This document shows, piece by piece, positions 1 through 8,016 of a DNA stretch of 17,807 bases; position 1 is the stretch's first letter, and every line of letters starts with the position of its first letter. Source of the stretch: an uncultured Sphingorhabdus sp. GTDB taxonomy: Bacteria; Pseudomonadota; Alphaproteobacteria; Sphingomonadales; Sphingomonadaceae. The stretch lies in contig CALMYW010000520.1 in NCBI GenBank assembly GCA_937873665.1, forward strand, positions 1-17,807, in the 5' to 3' direction. Below the pieces are notes generated by a model. That model saw only the letters and a program-made list of their open reading frames with translations, did no database searches and had not been told where the DNA came from. The position numbers were made by a program, and so were the translations under genes.

Positions 1-289
1 GTGCGGAAGCCGCAAGATTGCAAAAGATGCCTTGCACCTTGTCGGCCGTGCTGCCCACCGTTTCAGTGAACCAGCGCTGGAACAGCGCAAGGTTCGGCTG
101 GTCTCGCGTTTCCAGATACGCCGCGATCAGATCGTCCTTGCTACGGAAATGGTAATAGAGCGTCCGCTTGGTCAGGCCCGCCTTCTCAGCGACGGCATCG
201 ACGCTGACGGCGCGGATTCCCTCGGCGTGAAAGAGCTTGCCGGCCGCCTCGATAATTCGATCGCGTGTGGGCACATCGGTTCTGGTCAT
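1..289 (-). CDS. TetR/AcrR-family transcriptional repressor, 3' end outside window
   Basis: The N-terminal 96 residues of a TetR-family regulator are present; the C-terminal ligand-binding part lies beyond the window start. The HTH is clear at about residues 9-55: an RIIEAAGKLFHAEGI helix, then the recognition segment KAGLTKRTLYYHF followed by RSKDDLIAAYL, which is the family signature. The ATG at 289 places this signature at the usual distance from the N-terminus. The gene is divergent from the hydrolase-GST pair across a 61-bp gap holding a dyad, the normal layout for a TetR protein that represses itself and its neighbour. By inference the ligand is a substrate of the hydrolase/GST pathway; nothing in the visible part identifies it. 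Confidence 0.9.
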   Translation of the reverse strand, partial: MTRTDVPTRDRIIEAAGKLFHAEGIRAVSVDAVAEKAGLTKRTLYYHFRSKDDLIAAYLETRDQPNLALFQRWFTETVGSTADKVQGIFCNLAASA

Positions 290-297
290 ACCGCAAT

Positions 298-319
298 GTA
301 TACCGACCAGTGAATATAC
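298..319. promoter_or_regulatory. candidate TetR operator dyad
   Basis: An imperfect 22-bp palindrome has outer arms GTATA and TATAC and inner AC/GT pairs (pattern GTATA-N3-AC-N2-GT-N3-TATAC). It lies between the divergent tetR start (289) and the hydrolase start (351), where binding could block both promoters. Its size and symmetry fit a TetR dimer site; the assignment is by position only. Confidence 0.45.
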
Positions 320-350
320 TCAAGCGATCGCTCCGCATATCATATCCGTC

Positions 351-1274
351 ATGAGCAGCTTGACTTCGCACTCCACGACTATTGACGGGCAAACGGTTGA
401 ACTTTCCTGCCCTGACGGGGTGCGTCTCGGCGGCCATCTCTGGCGCGCGAACAAGGCCCATCCCATCGGAACGGTGATCGTGAATCCGGCCACCGGCGTC
501 CTCGCCCGCTATTACCATAGTTATGCCCGGTTCCTTTCCCGGCACGGGTTCGACGTGCTCACTTACGACTATCGTGGCATCGGCTTGTCGCGACCCGAGC
601 GTCTGAGAGGCTGTGGCTATCGCTGGCGCGACTGGGGCGAGCGGGATTTCGAGGGCGCTATCAGATTTATCGGACAGCACGGCCGAAGCGACCAGCTGCT
701 TGTGGTGGGCCACAGTATAGGCGGCTTTCTGCCGGGACTTGCTGACAGCGCCGGGCGCATAGCGCGCATCCTGACTGTCGGGGCGCAATATGCCTGGTGG
801 GGCGACTATGCCGCCCGTCGCCGACTCCCTCTCTTCCTCAAATGGCATGTGGCGATGCCTGCGCTGACATACGCTTTCGGCTATTTCCCTGGTCGCAGGC
901 TGAACTGGCTTGAAGACCTGCCGGCTGGCGTAGCGCATGAATGGAGCTTTCGCGGGTCACGGTTCGAGCGTAGCTACCCGCCCGACGAGCGGCAAAGTGT
1001 GCTGGAGCGCATGGCGACCGTGTCCGCCCAGGTGCTGGCTGTCAGCGTTTGCGATGACGAGCTTGGCACACCGGCCGCGATCCGCCGAACGCTTGAATAT
1101 TACACCGGCGCCGAGCGGACGTCGGTGCTGCTTCAGCCATCGGATTACGGTCGCGAAGAGATTGGGCATTTCGGCCTGTTCCACGACAGCCATGCCGCTG
1201 GATTCTGGCTCGATACCCTGATGTGGCTGCGCGACGGCCGCAATCGCTGGCCTGACCATGCCATTGCCCGCTGA
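351..1274 (+). CDS. alpha/beta hydrolase
   Basis: This is a 307-aa serine hydrolase with the alpha/beta fold. The nucleophile elbow is GHSIGG with Ser122. A YDYRGIGLSRP segment near residues 72-82 is the typical strand and oxyanion region. A late acidic stretch (CDDELGTP) and a C-terminal IGHFGLF segment can supply the catalytic Asp and His. The open frame extends further upstream, but the ATG at 351 was chosen because it lies beyond the candidate operator and begins a normal N-terminus. The GST gene follows after 13 bp, so the two are probably co-transcribed under TetR control. The substrate cannot be told from sequence; cofactor-free esterase or hydrolase activity on a small ester or lactone is the family expectation. 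Confidence 0.85.
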   Translation: MSSLTSHSTTIDGQTVELSCPDGVRLGGHLWRANKAHPIGTVIVNPATGVLARYYHSYARFLSRHGFDVLTYDYRGIGLSRPERLRGCGYRWRDWGERDFEGAIRFIGQHGRSDQLLVVGHSIGGFLPGLADSAGRIARILTVGAQYAWWGDYAARRRLPLFLKWHVAMPALTYAFGYFPGRRLNWLEDLPAGVAHEWSFRGSRFERSYPPDERQSVLERMATVSAQVLAVSVCDDELGTPAAIRRTLEYYTGAERTSVLLQPSDYGREEIGHFGLFHDSHAAGFWLDTLMWLRDGRNRWPDHAIAR

Positions 1275-1287
1275 ACTGGAGGGTCAA

Positions 1288-1941
1288 ATGCATCGTCTCT
1301 ACTATTCGCCCGGAGCCTGTTCGCTCGCCGTCCGCATCGTTCTGGAAGAAATCGGCCAGCCCTATGAGACAGAGATCCGCTCCGCCAAAAATGGCGAGGG
1401 GACGTCGACGGCGGACTATCTGGCGCTCAACCCCAGGGGCCGGGTGCCGGCGCTCACTGGCGTTTCCGGTGGCTCCGGCGGCGCGCCCGACCTGCTGACC
1501 GAATCCGTCGCCATCCTGCTGTTTCTGGCTGGCAGCTATCCCGAGGCGAAACTCGTGCCTGCCGATGCTGCCGCCGAGGCGCGATGCCTGGAATGGCTGA
1601 GCTGGATCTCCGTCGATCTCCACGGCGTTGGCTACAGCCAACTCTGGCGTCCGCACCGCTTCGTGCCCGACCCCACGCTGCATGAGGCGGTCAAGGGCAA
1701 GGGGTTGGAGAACATCCGCGCCGCCTATGACCATATCGACCGCATCCTGTCCGATGGCCGCGACTGGGCCGTCCCTGCCCGCTATACTGTCGTCGACGCC
1801 TATCTTAGCGTGTTCTGGCTCTGGGGCCGTCGCATCGGCCTCGACATGGAGGCGGGTTGGCCCAATTGGGCGCGGCTGATGACCAAGGTGCTGGCGCGCC
1901 CCGCCGTTCGGCGGGCGATCAGCCTGGAAGCTATGGGCTGA
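1288..1941 (+). CDS. glutathione S-transferase family protein
   Basis: This 217-aa protein begins with the bacterial GST thioredoxin-fold motif LYYSPGACSLAVRI. The Cys/Ser pair near residues 10-11 is where beta-class GSTs bind or activate glutathione. A later LNPRGRVPALT segment carries the cis-proline glutathione-binding loop, and an LLTESVAILLFLA segment carries the conserved Glu-Ser pair. The C-terminal half is the all-helical domain. I chose the ATG at 1288 over the in-frame ATG at 1258 because GGAGGG lies 4 bp upstream of 1288 and because 1258 would overlap the hydrolase gene and add a non-homologous tail. Pairing with a hydrolase suggests detoxification or catabolism of an electrophilic compound (inference). 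Confidence 0.88.
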   Translation: MHRLYYSPGACSLAVRIVLEEIGQPYETEIRSAKNGEGTSTADYLALNPRGRVPALTGVSGGSGGAPDLLTESVAILLFLAGSYPEAKLVPADAAAEARCLEWLSWISVDLHGVGYSQLWRPHRFVPDPTLHEAVKGKGLENIRAAYDHIDRILSDGRDWAVPARYTVVDAYLSVFWLWGRRIGLDMEAGWPNWARLMTKVLARPAVRRAISLEAMG

Positions 1942-1961
1942 CATGGAGCGCTTCACGCCGC

Positions 1962-2852
1962 TCAGCAGGCGCTGCTCGAAGTCAAATGATCGAGCAGGCT
2001 AAGCGCGGCGGGAGTCAATGCCGTCTCATCTCGGACACAGACCGACAGTTGTCGCGTTGCCCAATCGTCTGTAAGCGGCGCGAAAGCCATCCGCGTCGAG
2101 CGCTTCGCGCGCCGTGCCGCCGTTTCCGGCACGATCCCGATGCCGACACCTTCGCCCGCCATACGGCAGATGCCGTCGAAACCGCGAAGCGTCAGACGCA
2201 GCTTGATCTTCGCTCCCAGCCGTGCCGCCTGCATCTCGATATGCTTTTGCAGGGCACCGTCCATCAATCCAACGAAATGGCAGTCCAGCAGATCGGCAAA
2301 GCGAACCTGTCGCTTTCCTGCCAGATCGTGATCGGCCGGGAACACCATGACAAGCCGGTCAATGGCAAAGGGGCGCAAAGTCAGCCCCTCCGTGCCAGCA
2401 GCATTCGACAGGATGCCGATCTCGGCAAAGCCGGCAGCAATGCTCCGCGCTATTTCAGTGCTCTGCCGCTCCTTCAGTTCGACATCGACCTGAGGATGGG
2501 CCGTCAACCAGGGCGCAAGCCTTTCGGGCAGGAACTCGGAGATAGCCGCTGTATTGGCGAGGATGCGCACCTCTGTGCGCAGTCCTTTCGCGTAACGTCC
2601 CAGCTCGCCACGCATCTGGGCCACCTGGTGCAGGATCGCACGGGCATGATGGGCTAGCGCCTCACCGGCCTCCGTCGGAACCACGCCGCGACGGCCACGA
2701 TGGAGCAACAGCACTTCGCCCGCCGCCTCCATATCCCGCAGCCGTTCGCTGGCGGCCGGCAGCGACATCCCCGCTTCGATCGCACCGTGGGTAATGCTGC
2801 CGGCATCAACGACAGCGAGAAACAGGCGAAGGTCGGTCAGATCGAAGCGCAT
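1962..2852 (-). CDS. LysR-family transcriptional regulator
   Basis: A 296-aa LysR-type regulator. The N-terminal winged HTH is clear (DLRLFLAVVDAGSITHGAIEAGMS, then PAASERLRDMEAA and PTEAGEALAHHARAIL at about residues 5-75). The C-terminal two-lobed effector domain ends near a GVGIGIVPE motif. The ATG at 2852 is preferred because the longer frame to 3158 would read through the transposon end and into the passenger gene. It converges on the GST gene with only 20 bp between stops. The transposon repeat starts 13 bp upstream of this start codon, so the native promoter and any divergent target gene have been separated from it. Expression may now depend on the transposon end or be lost. Confidence 0.9.
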   Translation of the reverse strand: MRFDLTDLRLFLAVVDAGSITHGAIEAGMSLPAASERLRDMEAAGEVLLLHRGRRGVVPTEAGEALAHHARAILHQVAQMRGELGRYAKGLRTEVRILANTAAISEFLPERLAPWLTAHPQVDVELKERQSTEIARSIAAGFAEIGILSNAAGTEGLTLRPFAIDRLVMVFPADHDLAGKRQVRFADLLDCHFVGLMDGALQKHIEMQAARLGAKIKLRLTLRGFDGICRMAGEGVGIGIVPETAARRAKRSTRMAFAPLTDDWATRQLSVCVRDETALTPAALSLLDHLTSSSAC

Positions 2853-2865
2853 GCGGCAAGAATAG

Positions 2866-2902
2866 GGCCTCAGTGCATTATTGGGACACAGATATACGGT
2901 AG
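2866..2902 (+). repeat. transposon terminal inverted repeat, left (37 bp)
   Basis: The outer end begins GGCCTCAGTGCATTATTGGG and the inner end finishes ATATACGGTAG. It is identical over 37 bp to the reverse complement of 7980-8016. Its length is close to the 38 bp typical of Tn3 elements. The copy here is preceded by an extra G, giving the GGGC outer end usual in the family. It lies 13 bp upstream of the LysR start codon. Confidence 0.95.
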
Positions 2903-2925
2903 TCGGTCGCGCGGTCTCGGACCTG

Positions 2926-4281
2926 CTATTTCCTGAGCTTTTCGACCCCGAGCTCGCGCCAGATCCAGGAAAAATCGTAGGTTGCCATGGGATCCGCGTC
3001 GTTGGGTTGATTTGCCGCCCGGTTTTCAATGAATTTGAGCCACTCAGCGATCTTTTTGCGCCCGCTCGCGGTTTTTGCTGCCTCGCGAGGTGTGAGCTCG
3101 CCCAGCATGCCGACAGGCTGGTCGAGCGCTTCGCGGTAATGCCTGTCCATAACATCATGAACCAGTTGCGCAGCCGCTTCGGGCAGAACAGCAGGCTCTG
3201 CCGATGGCCGACCTTGGTGGTCGCGCATCGCCTGCTCGATCGTCACGATTTCGGTCAATGGTTTGCCCACGGCGGTGCCCAGCAGTTCGGATAGCGCTGC
3301 GGTGCCGATCTTGGCCCGATTGGCTGAGTTGACCGAAAGAACGAGAGACTTGCCCTTGATTTCGATGGTGCCGAACACCGTCCGGCCATCATCTGTGCTT
3401 GTCCCGAAGGCAAGTTTCCCGGGCCCTTTTGCACGCGGTATCGTGTCTGCTGACGGCTTCAGCCAGTTCCAGAACTGATCGTTCGCGCGGTGCAGTTCGG
3501 GGTGCGCATCGAACAGAGCAGCGACGGCTTCAGCGGATGCCCCGCGCTTGAGTGGGAAGCGTACATTGTGGAACACGAGGTCATCGCCATCGGTGTTCTG
3601 CACGATGGGGGATTGCAGCCCCATCGCTCTTGGCAAGACGTCGAACAGCCATGCCGTGGTGAACAGGTGTGCGATGCTGGCAAGCGTTTCGTGGTCGATA
3701 TCTATCTTGGCCGACTTTCGGCGCTTCCCGCTCGCGACCCTGAACCCATCGAGCAGTTTTTCCGCAGCCTCAAGCGTGAAAGGCAGGATGACACCGGACA
3801 ACACGTGGGCGCTGCGTTCGGGCACGACCCGCACGGCAATCCTGTCCCATTGCCGCAGCGTGCGCGATGCGGATTTTTCCCTGATACGAATGGGTTCCCT
3901 GCCACGCACGAGATCGCGAGCGGCAAACCCCTCACCTGGAACGACGTCGCTGACTTCGTACAAGCTCATCGCTGAGTCCCGAAGGGCGCGTAGATAGGTC
4001 TTTGTCGGTGCCTTTTCGTTCCAGCCACGCCGCTTGAGGTAGTCGTCGACCAGATTTTCGCCATTGGGTTCGAACCGGCGTGTCATCAGGTCTTCGAGCG
4101 CGCAGCCAAACAAAACCCCGGTGTAGTGATCGCTGATGATGTCGCCGATCTCATCAAATTCGAGGTTGAACTCCTCCATTGCGGCTCCGACGTGATCGGA
4201 AAGCGCATCATGCAGGGCTTCGGCCCAATCATCGCGGGTCGCGAATTTTATGATGCGGGAGAGATCGTGGCCGACGTTCAT
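2926..4281 (-). CDS. uncharacterised transposon passenger protein coupled to the resolvase
   Basis: This 451-aa predicted soluble protein is one I do not recognise. It has no signal peptide or obvious membrane segment. The N-terminal half is acidic and helical. A middle segment around residues 105-150 (LYEVSDVVPGEGFAARDLV, then REKSASRTL and QWDRIAVRVV) looks like a small beta-rich domain. The C-terminus has ELTPREAAKTASGRKKIAEW followed by a YDFSWIWRELGV tail. Similar text occurs in SEC-C or antitoxin-like proteins as I remember them, but no cysteine cluster is present, so I give no function. The start ATG overlaps the tnpR stop (ATGA), so the gene is translated with the resolvase. It ends 23 bp from the left inverted repeat. 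A role in transposition control, immunity or host fitness is possible. Confidence 0.85.
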   Translation of the reverse strand: MNVGHDLSRIIKFATRDDWAEALHDALSDHVGAAMEEFNLEFDEIGDIISDHYTGVLFGCALEDLMTRRFEPNGENLVDDYLKRRGWNEKAPTKTYLRALRDSAMSLYEVSDVVPGEGFAARDLVRGREPIRIREKSASRTLRQWDRIAVRVVPERSAHVLSGVILPFTLEAAEKLLDGFRVASGKRRKSAKIDIDHETLASIAHLFTTAWLFDVLPRAMGLQSPIVQNTDGDDLVFHNVRFPLKRGASAEAVAALFDAHPELHRANDQFWNWLKPSADTIPRAKGPGKLAFGTSTDDGRTVFGTIEIKGKSLVLSVNSANRAKIGTAALSELLGTAVGKPLTEIVTIEQAMRDHQGRPSAEPAVLPEAAAQLVHDVMDRHYREALDQPVGMLGELTPREAAKTASGRKKIAEWLKFIENRAANQPNDADPMATYDFSWIWRELGVEKLRK

Positions 4282-4856
4282 ACGGTGCCTTTGAGGAAAG
4301 CGCGCCGCGCGGCAACGATCCGCGACACTGTGGGTTGGCTGACACCGAAGATGCGGGCCATTTCAGCAGCGGACTTACGGCCCGAAGTTACGCTGTCCGC
4401 TATTTCGGCGCGTTGTCTGGCGTTGAGCTTTGGTCGGCGGCCACCAACACGCCCCTCGGATCGCGCCTGATCGAGACCGGCTCTGGTGCGCTCGCGGATC
4501 ATGGCGCGTTCGAACTCGGCGAAGCTGCCGACCATTTGCATCATCATCCGGCCTGCCGGTGTCGTCGTGTCGATGCTTTCAGTCAGAGATCGAAAGCCCG
4601 CTCCAGCCGCCTCGATCCGATCGAGCAGGTGCAGCAAGTCTTTCAGCGACCGAGAAAGGCGATCCAGCTTCCAGACCACCACAACATCCCCGACGCGAAG
4701 CTGATCGAGCATTCGGTGGAGTTCAGGCCGATCCCAGCGGCCACCGCTTGCGGTCTCTTCAAAGACCCGCTCGCACCCCGCGTCGATTAAAGCACGCATC
4801 TGCAGCGCGGTGCTCTGATCGTCGCCCTTGGAGATGCGCGCATAGCCGATCAGCAT
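4278..4856 (-). CDS. tnpR: serine recombinase, Tn3 resolvase
   Basis: A 192-aa resolvase/invertase-type serine recombinase that resolves transposition cointegrates at a res site. The catalytic serine is Ser9 in YARISKG. The conserved arginine-rich active-site segment WKLDRLSRSLKDL and the FAEFERAMIRERTRAGL helix (dimer and E-helix region) are present. A C-terminal HTH (KSAAEMARIFGVSQPTVSRI) binds res. The length is normal for the family. It is divergent from tnpA across 131 bp, the expected place for res, and overlaps the downstream passenger gene by 4 bp. Resolvases of this layout often also repress both divergent promoters. Confidence 0.95.
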   Translation of the reverse strand: MLIGYARISKGDDQSTALQMRALIDAGCERVFEETASGGRWDRPELHRMLDQLRVGDVVVVWKLDRLSRSLKDLLHLLDRIEAAGAGFRSLTESIDTTTPAGRMMMQMVGSFAEFERAMIRERTRAGLDQARSEGRVGGRRPKLNARQRAEIADSVTSGRKSAAEMARIFGVSQPTVSRIVAARRAFLKGTV

Positions 4857-4987
4857 GTTGGCCTCATTCGCAAACGGTCGTTTCTGAAATGCCGAGGGTG
4901 GTCACCTTACCGTCAGAGATTACGGCTTTCAAAATCCTCTTTCAATTCGATAACGAATGGAAAGACGTTTGTGAAGGGATTCAGTCG
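4857..4987. promoter_or_regulatory. candidate res site and divergent tnpR/tnpA promoters
   Basis: This 131-bp gap separates divergent tnpR and tnpA and is relatively A/T-rich compared with the genes. It contains one clear dyad, ATTCG-ATAA-CGAAT, at 4945-4958. In Tn3-family elements of this layout the gap holds three resolvase subsites and both promoters. I can see only one good dyad, so subsites I-III are not individually assigned. Confidence 0.5.
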
Positions 4988-7948
4988 ATGCCTGCACGCA
5001 TTCCGATGACAGAAAAGCAAAGAGCAGAGCTTTTGGCACTGCCCGGCACCGAAGATGAGGTAGTGCGGCACTACAGTCTCGACGATGCCGATCTTGCTCT
5101 GATTGCCAAGGCCCGAACGCCGGCAACGAGGCTGGGCTACGCTCTTCAGCTCTGCTGTCTGCGCCACCCGGGCCGATATCTGCGCCGGGGAGAAGTACTG
5201 CCGGCGATCATGCTCGATTACATCGCCGAACAGGTCGGTGTCGATGCTGATGTCATTGCTGCATTTGCGCGGCGTGGACCGACGCGGTACGAGCAGCTTG
5301 CGACCATAAAGCGAAACCACGGTTTTCGCGACCTGAGCCATCCGCTGCGCGCCGAGCTTGGCGCATGGCTTGAAGATGAGGCTGCCGCGCTAACGGACGG
5401 CCAGGCATTGCTCGAGCGCCTCGCCGACAGGATGCGTGCAGATCGCATCATCATTCCGGGGGCGAGCGTCATCGAACGGATGGTGGCATCTGCGCTGCAC
5501 CAGGCCGACAAAGCTTTCGCGGCCTCTATCCATGTTCAGCTCGATACCGCGTCCCGGCAAAGGCTGGACGCAGTTCTGGCCGAGAAAGTCCACGATCAGC
5601 AAAGCCGGCTGAGCTGGCTGCGAGCACCGCCAAACCGCGTGAGCGCCCGCACATTGCTGGAACTTCTCGATAAGATCGACGCGATCCGGGCACTGGGGAT
5701 CGATGAGGTTTCGGTTCCTGACGCGGCATGGGCCAGGATGAACCAGTTGGCGCGCGAAGGCTTTCGTCTGACCGCCCAGGCAATGCAGCAGATGACGCCG
5801 CCTCGCCGCATGGCAACGCTGGTGGCGACAATGCGCGAATTGGAGGCCACCACTACCGATGCGGCGCTTGCCATGTTCGGATCCCTGGTGGGGCGGGCAA
5901 ACCTCCGGGCCCGCAAACGCCTGGGCGAAACCATCCTTGCCTCGGCCGATCAAGGGCGAGAGCGGCTCGTCAGGATCGCTGCCGTGCTCGAGGCAATGAC
6001 CACGGCTCTGCGCAATGGCGAAAATGTTGAGGTTGCCGTCACCTCTGTCGCTGGTCTTGATCTGATCGAAGCCGACGCACAGCTCATTCGCCGTTCGACT
6101 AAGCCGGGTCGTCCGGATGTCGTGGGCGAACTCCAACCGGAATACCGGGTATTCAAGCAGATCGGCAGCCGCTTTCTCGCTACGTTTGCGTTCGATGGGC
6201 GCAAGTCAACGTCCTCGCTCCGTACCGCAATGGGCATCCTCGTCGATCTTGGCGGAAACTGGCGCAAGCCGCTCCCTATCGATGTTCCGCTCGGTCATAT
6301 CGAACATCGATGGCGCCGACATCTGTTCGCCGACGGAAAGATCGACCGGACATATTGGGAGCTTGCCACATACTTTGCCGTGGCAAGCGCGGTGGCTTCA
6401 GGCGATCTTTGGGTTCCCACATCGCGAATGCACCGCGCGCTCGAAGACTTGATCCGCCCTTCGGTGGTACCGATCATTCAGCCAGCGAGGTTGCCTGATC
6501 CTGGCAGGCTTGAGTTCGAGCAGTGGATCGCTGCCAAGTCGGCGCAGCTTGACCGGGCGCTGCTCGCGACGGCGAACAGCCTGTCATCCAAGGATGCGGC
6601 GTTGTTTACCGGCGACCGGCTTCGATTCCCGAAGATGCCCAAGGAAAGCGCAGCAGACGAAGAGCAATCGCGCGACACAGCCTTGCAGTTCTACCGGCTG
6701 TTGCCCACGGTACGGATCACCGACGTGCTGCATCAGGTCGCCAAATGGACGGGCTTCATCGACCATTTCACCCATGTCTCGACCGGACTTCCCCCGAGTG
6801 ACGAAAAGACATTCATTGCCAGCCTGATCGCTGAAGCCACTAACCTGGGCCTCAGCCGAATGGCCGATATCTGCAACGTCGCATCGCGGCGGGCATTGCT
6901 CAGAATGCAAACCTGGCACATGCGAGAGGACACATTCAGGGCGGCATTGGCCACGCTGACCGACGCGATCCATGCCGAACCTGTCGCCGCATGGTTCGGT
7001 GAGGGTTGGCGCGCTTCGGCTGATGGCCAGCATTACTATCTTGGCGGACCAGGAGAAAGTGGCGGGGCAGTCAACGCCCACTACGGTCGCGATCCCATCG
7101 TCAAGATCTACACCACGATCACAGATCGCTACGCCCCACTGCACCAAACCGTAATTGCCGGGACCGCGGGCGAGGCAATTCATGCGCTTGACGGCATTCT
7201 GGGCCATCAGAGCGGCGTCGACGTCTCCGCGCTGCACGTCGATGGCGGCGGAGTGTCCGATATCGTGTTTTGCGTCATGACGATGCTGGGGCTCAGCTTC
7301 GAGCCAAGGATCCCCCGGCTTTCTGATCGGAGGCTGTACGCGTTCGAACCGAAGGCCCGCTACGGCAGGCTTGCACCGCTGTTCGGCCACCGCCTCGACC
7401 AAAACCTCATCCAAAGCCACTGGGACGAGATACACCAGATCATCGCGGCGATGCGCAACCGCGTGGTGACCCCGTCGCTGGTCTTGCGAAAGCTTTCTGC
7501 CTATCGCCAACAGAACAGCCTTGCAGCCGCCATGCGTGAAATCGGGCGGATTGAGCGGACCATCTTTACCTTGCGCTGGTTCGAGGACTCCGACTTGCGC
7601 AAGCTGGTCACCGCCGAACTCAACAAGGGTGAAGCCCGCAACACCTTGGCGCGGGCCGTCGCGTTCCATCGCCTTGGCCGGTTCCGTGATCGCGGCACTG
7701 AAAACCAGCAACTTCGCGCCGCTGGGCTTAACCTCGTGTCGGCCGCAATCATCCTCTACAATTGCAAGAATCTCAACCGGGCAGCGCGCGCGCTCAAAGA
7801 ACGGGGACAGCCCGGCGTCGACGGTCTACTGGGGAAAATCTCTCCGCTGGGATGGGATCACATCAATCTGACCGGAGATTATGTGTTCTCCGACGATGCC
7901 CAGCTCGACCACGACGGATTCTTGCCTCTTCGGATCGACGCGCTGTGA
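4988..7948 (+). CDS. tnpA: Tn3-family transposase
   Basis: A 986-aa transposase that binds the terminal repeats and carries out replicative transposition. The N-terminus follows the family (TEKQRAELLALPGTEDEVVRHYSL, then RLGYALQLCCLRHPGRYL). The catalytic triad reads as D679 (ASADGQHYY), D752 (HVDGGG) and E882 (LNKGEA). The 73- and 130-residue spacings are close to the 76 and 130 of Tn3 itself. The C-terminal NLVSAAIILYN segment is also conserved. The reading frame stays open upstream to 4430, but that part overlaps tnpR. The ATG at 4988 has AAGGGA 8 bp upstream and matches the family N-terminus. The second D lies in VDGGG rather than the usual DTHGY, so this is a divergent branch. Confidence 0.96.
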   Translation: MPARIPMTEKQRAELLALPGTEDEVVRHYSLDDADLALIAKARTPATRLGYALQLCCLRHPGRYLRRGEVLPAIMLDYIAEQVGVDADVIAAFARRGPTRYEQLATIKRNHGFRDLSHPLRAELGAWLEDEAAALTDGQALLERLADRMRADRIIIPGASVIERMVASALHQADKAFAASIHVQLDTASRQRLDAVLAEKVHDQQSRLSWLRAPPNRVSARTLLELLDKIDAIRALGIDEVSVPDAAWARMNQLAREGFRLTAQAMQQMTPPRRMATLVATMRELEATTTDAALAMFGSLVGRANLRARKRLGETILASADQGRERLVRIAAVLEAMTTALRNGENVEVAVTSVAGLDLIEADAQLIRRSTKPGRPDVVGELQPEYRVFKQIGSRFLATFAFDGRKSTSSLRTAMGILVDLGGNWRKPLPIDVPLGHIEHRWRRHLFADGKIDRTYWELATYFAVASAVASGDLWVPTSRMHRALEDLIRPSVVPIIQPARLPDPGRLEFEQWIAAKSAQLDRALLATANSLSSKDAALFTGDRLRFPKMPKESAADEEQSRDTALQFYRLLPTVRITDVLHQVAKWTGFIDHFTHVSTGLPPSDEKTFIASLIAEATNLGLSRMADICNVASRRALLRMQTWHMREDTFRAALATLTDAIHAEPVAAWFGEGWRASADGQHYYLGGPGESGGAVNAHYGRDPIVKIYTTITDRYAPLHQTVIAGTAGEAIHALDGILGHQSGVDVSALHVDGGGVSDIVFCVMTMLGLSFEPRIPRLSDRRLYAFEPKARYGRLAPLFGHRLDQNLIQSHWDEIHQIIAAMRNRVVTPSLVLRKLSAYRQQNSLAAAMREIGRIERTIFTLRWFEDSDLRKLVTAELNKGEARNTLARAVAFHRLGRFRDRGTENQQLRAAGLNLVSAAIILYNCKNLNRAARALKERGQPGVDGLLGKISPLGWDHINLTGDYVFSDDAQLDHDGFLPLRIDAL

Positions 7949-7979
7949 TCGAAATCTGCCTATCTCGCCAAATCCAATC

Positions 7980-8016
7980 CTACCGTATATCTGTGTCCCA
8001 ATAATGCACTGAGGCC
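7980..8016 (-). repeat. transposon terminal inverted repeat, right (37 bp)
   Basis: Exact inverted copy of 2866-2902, starting 31 bp after the tnpA stop. Its outer edge at 8016 falls inside the coding frame of the gene transcribed leftward from 8573 and supplies that gene's last residues and stop codon. The base outside the repeat is T here, but G on the equivalent side of the left end. Confidence 0.95.

Larger units (their letters stand above)
2866..8016. mobile_element. Tn3-family transposon, complete, 5151 bp
   Basis: The element is bounded by perfect 37-bp inverted repeats at 2866-2902 and 7980-8016. It holds a Tn3-type transposase gene (plus), a divergent serine resolvase gene (minus) and a passenger gene coupled to the resolvase. 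All parts needed for replicative transposition and cointegrate resolution look intact. The 5 bp outside each end (AATAG on the left, TTGTT on the right) do not match, so the usual 5-bp target duplication is absent. The two flanks are unrelated, and the right end truncates a gene. Adjacent deletion, recombination between copies, or membership of a larger composite are the likely causes. Confidence 0.93.

Noticed and set aside
1042..1956. 304-aa minus-strand frame opposite the hydrolase and GST
   Set aside because: No recognisable domain, and both plus-strand genes carry clear family motifs.
4430..4987. Long upstream extension of the transposase frame (1172 aa if started at 4430)
   Set aside because: It overlaps the resolvase gene on the other strand, lacks Tn3 transposase similarity, and the ATG at 4988 has a ribosome site and a family-like N-terminus.
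6584..7711. 375-aa minus-strand frame inside the transposase gene
   Set aside because: It lies entirely within a well-supported tnpA and shows no domain pattern.
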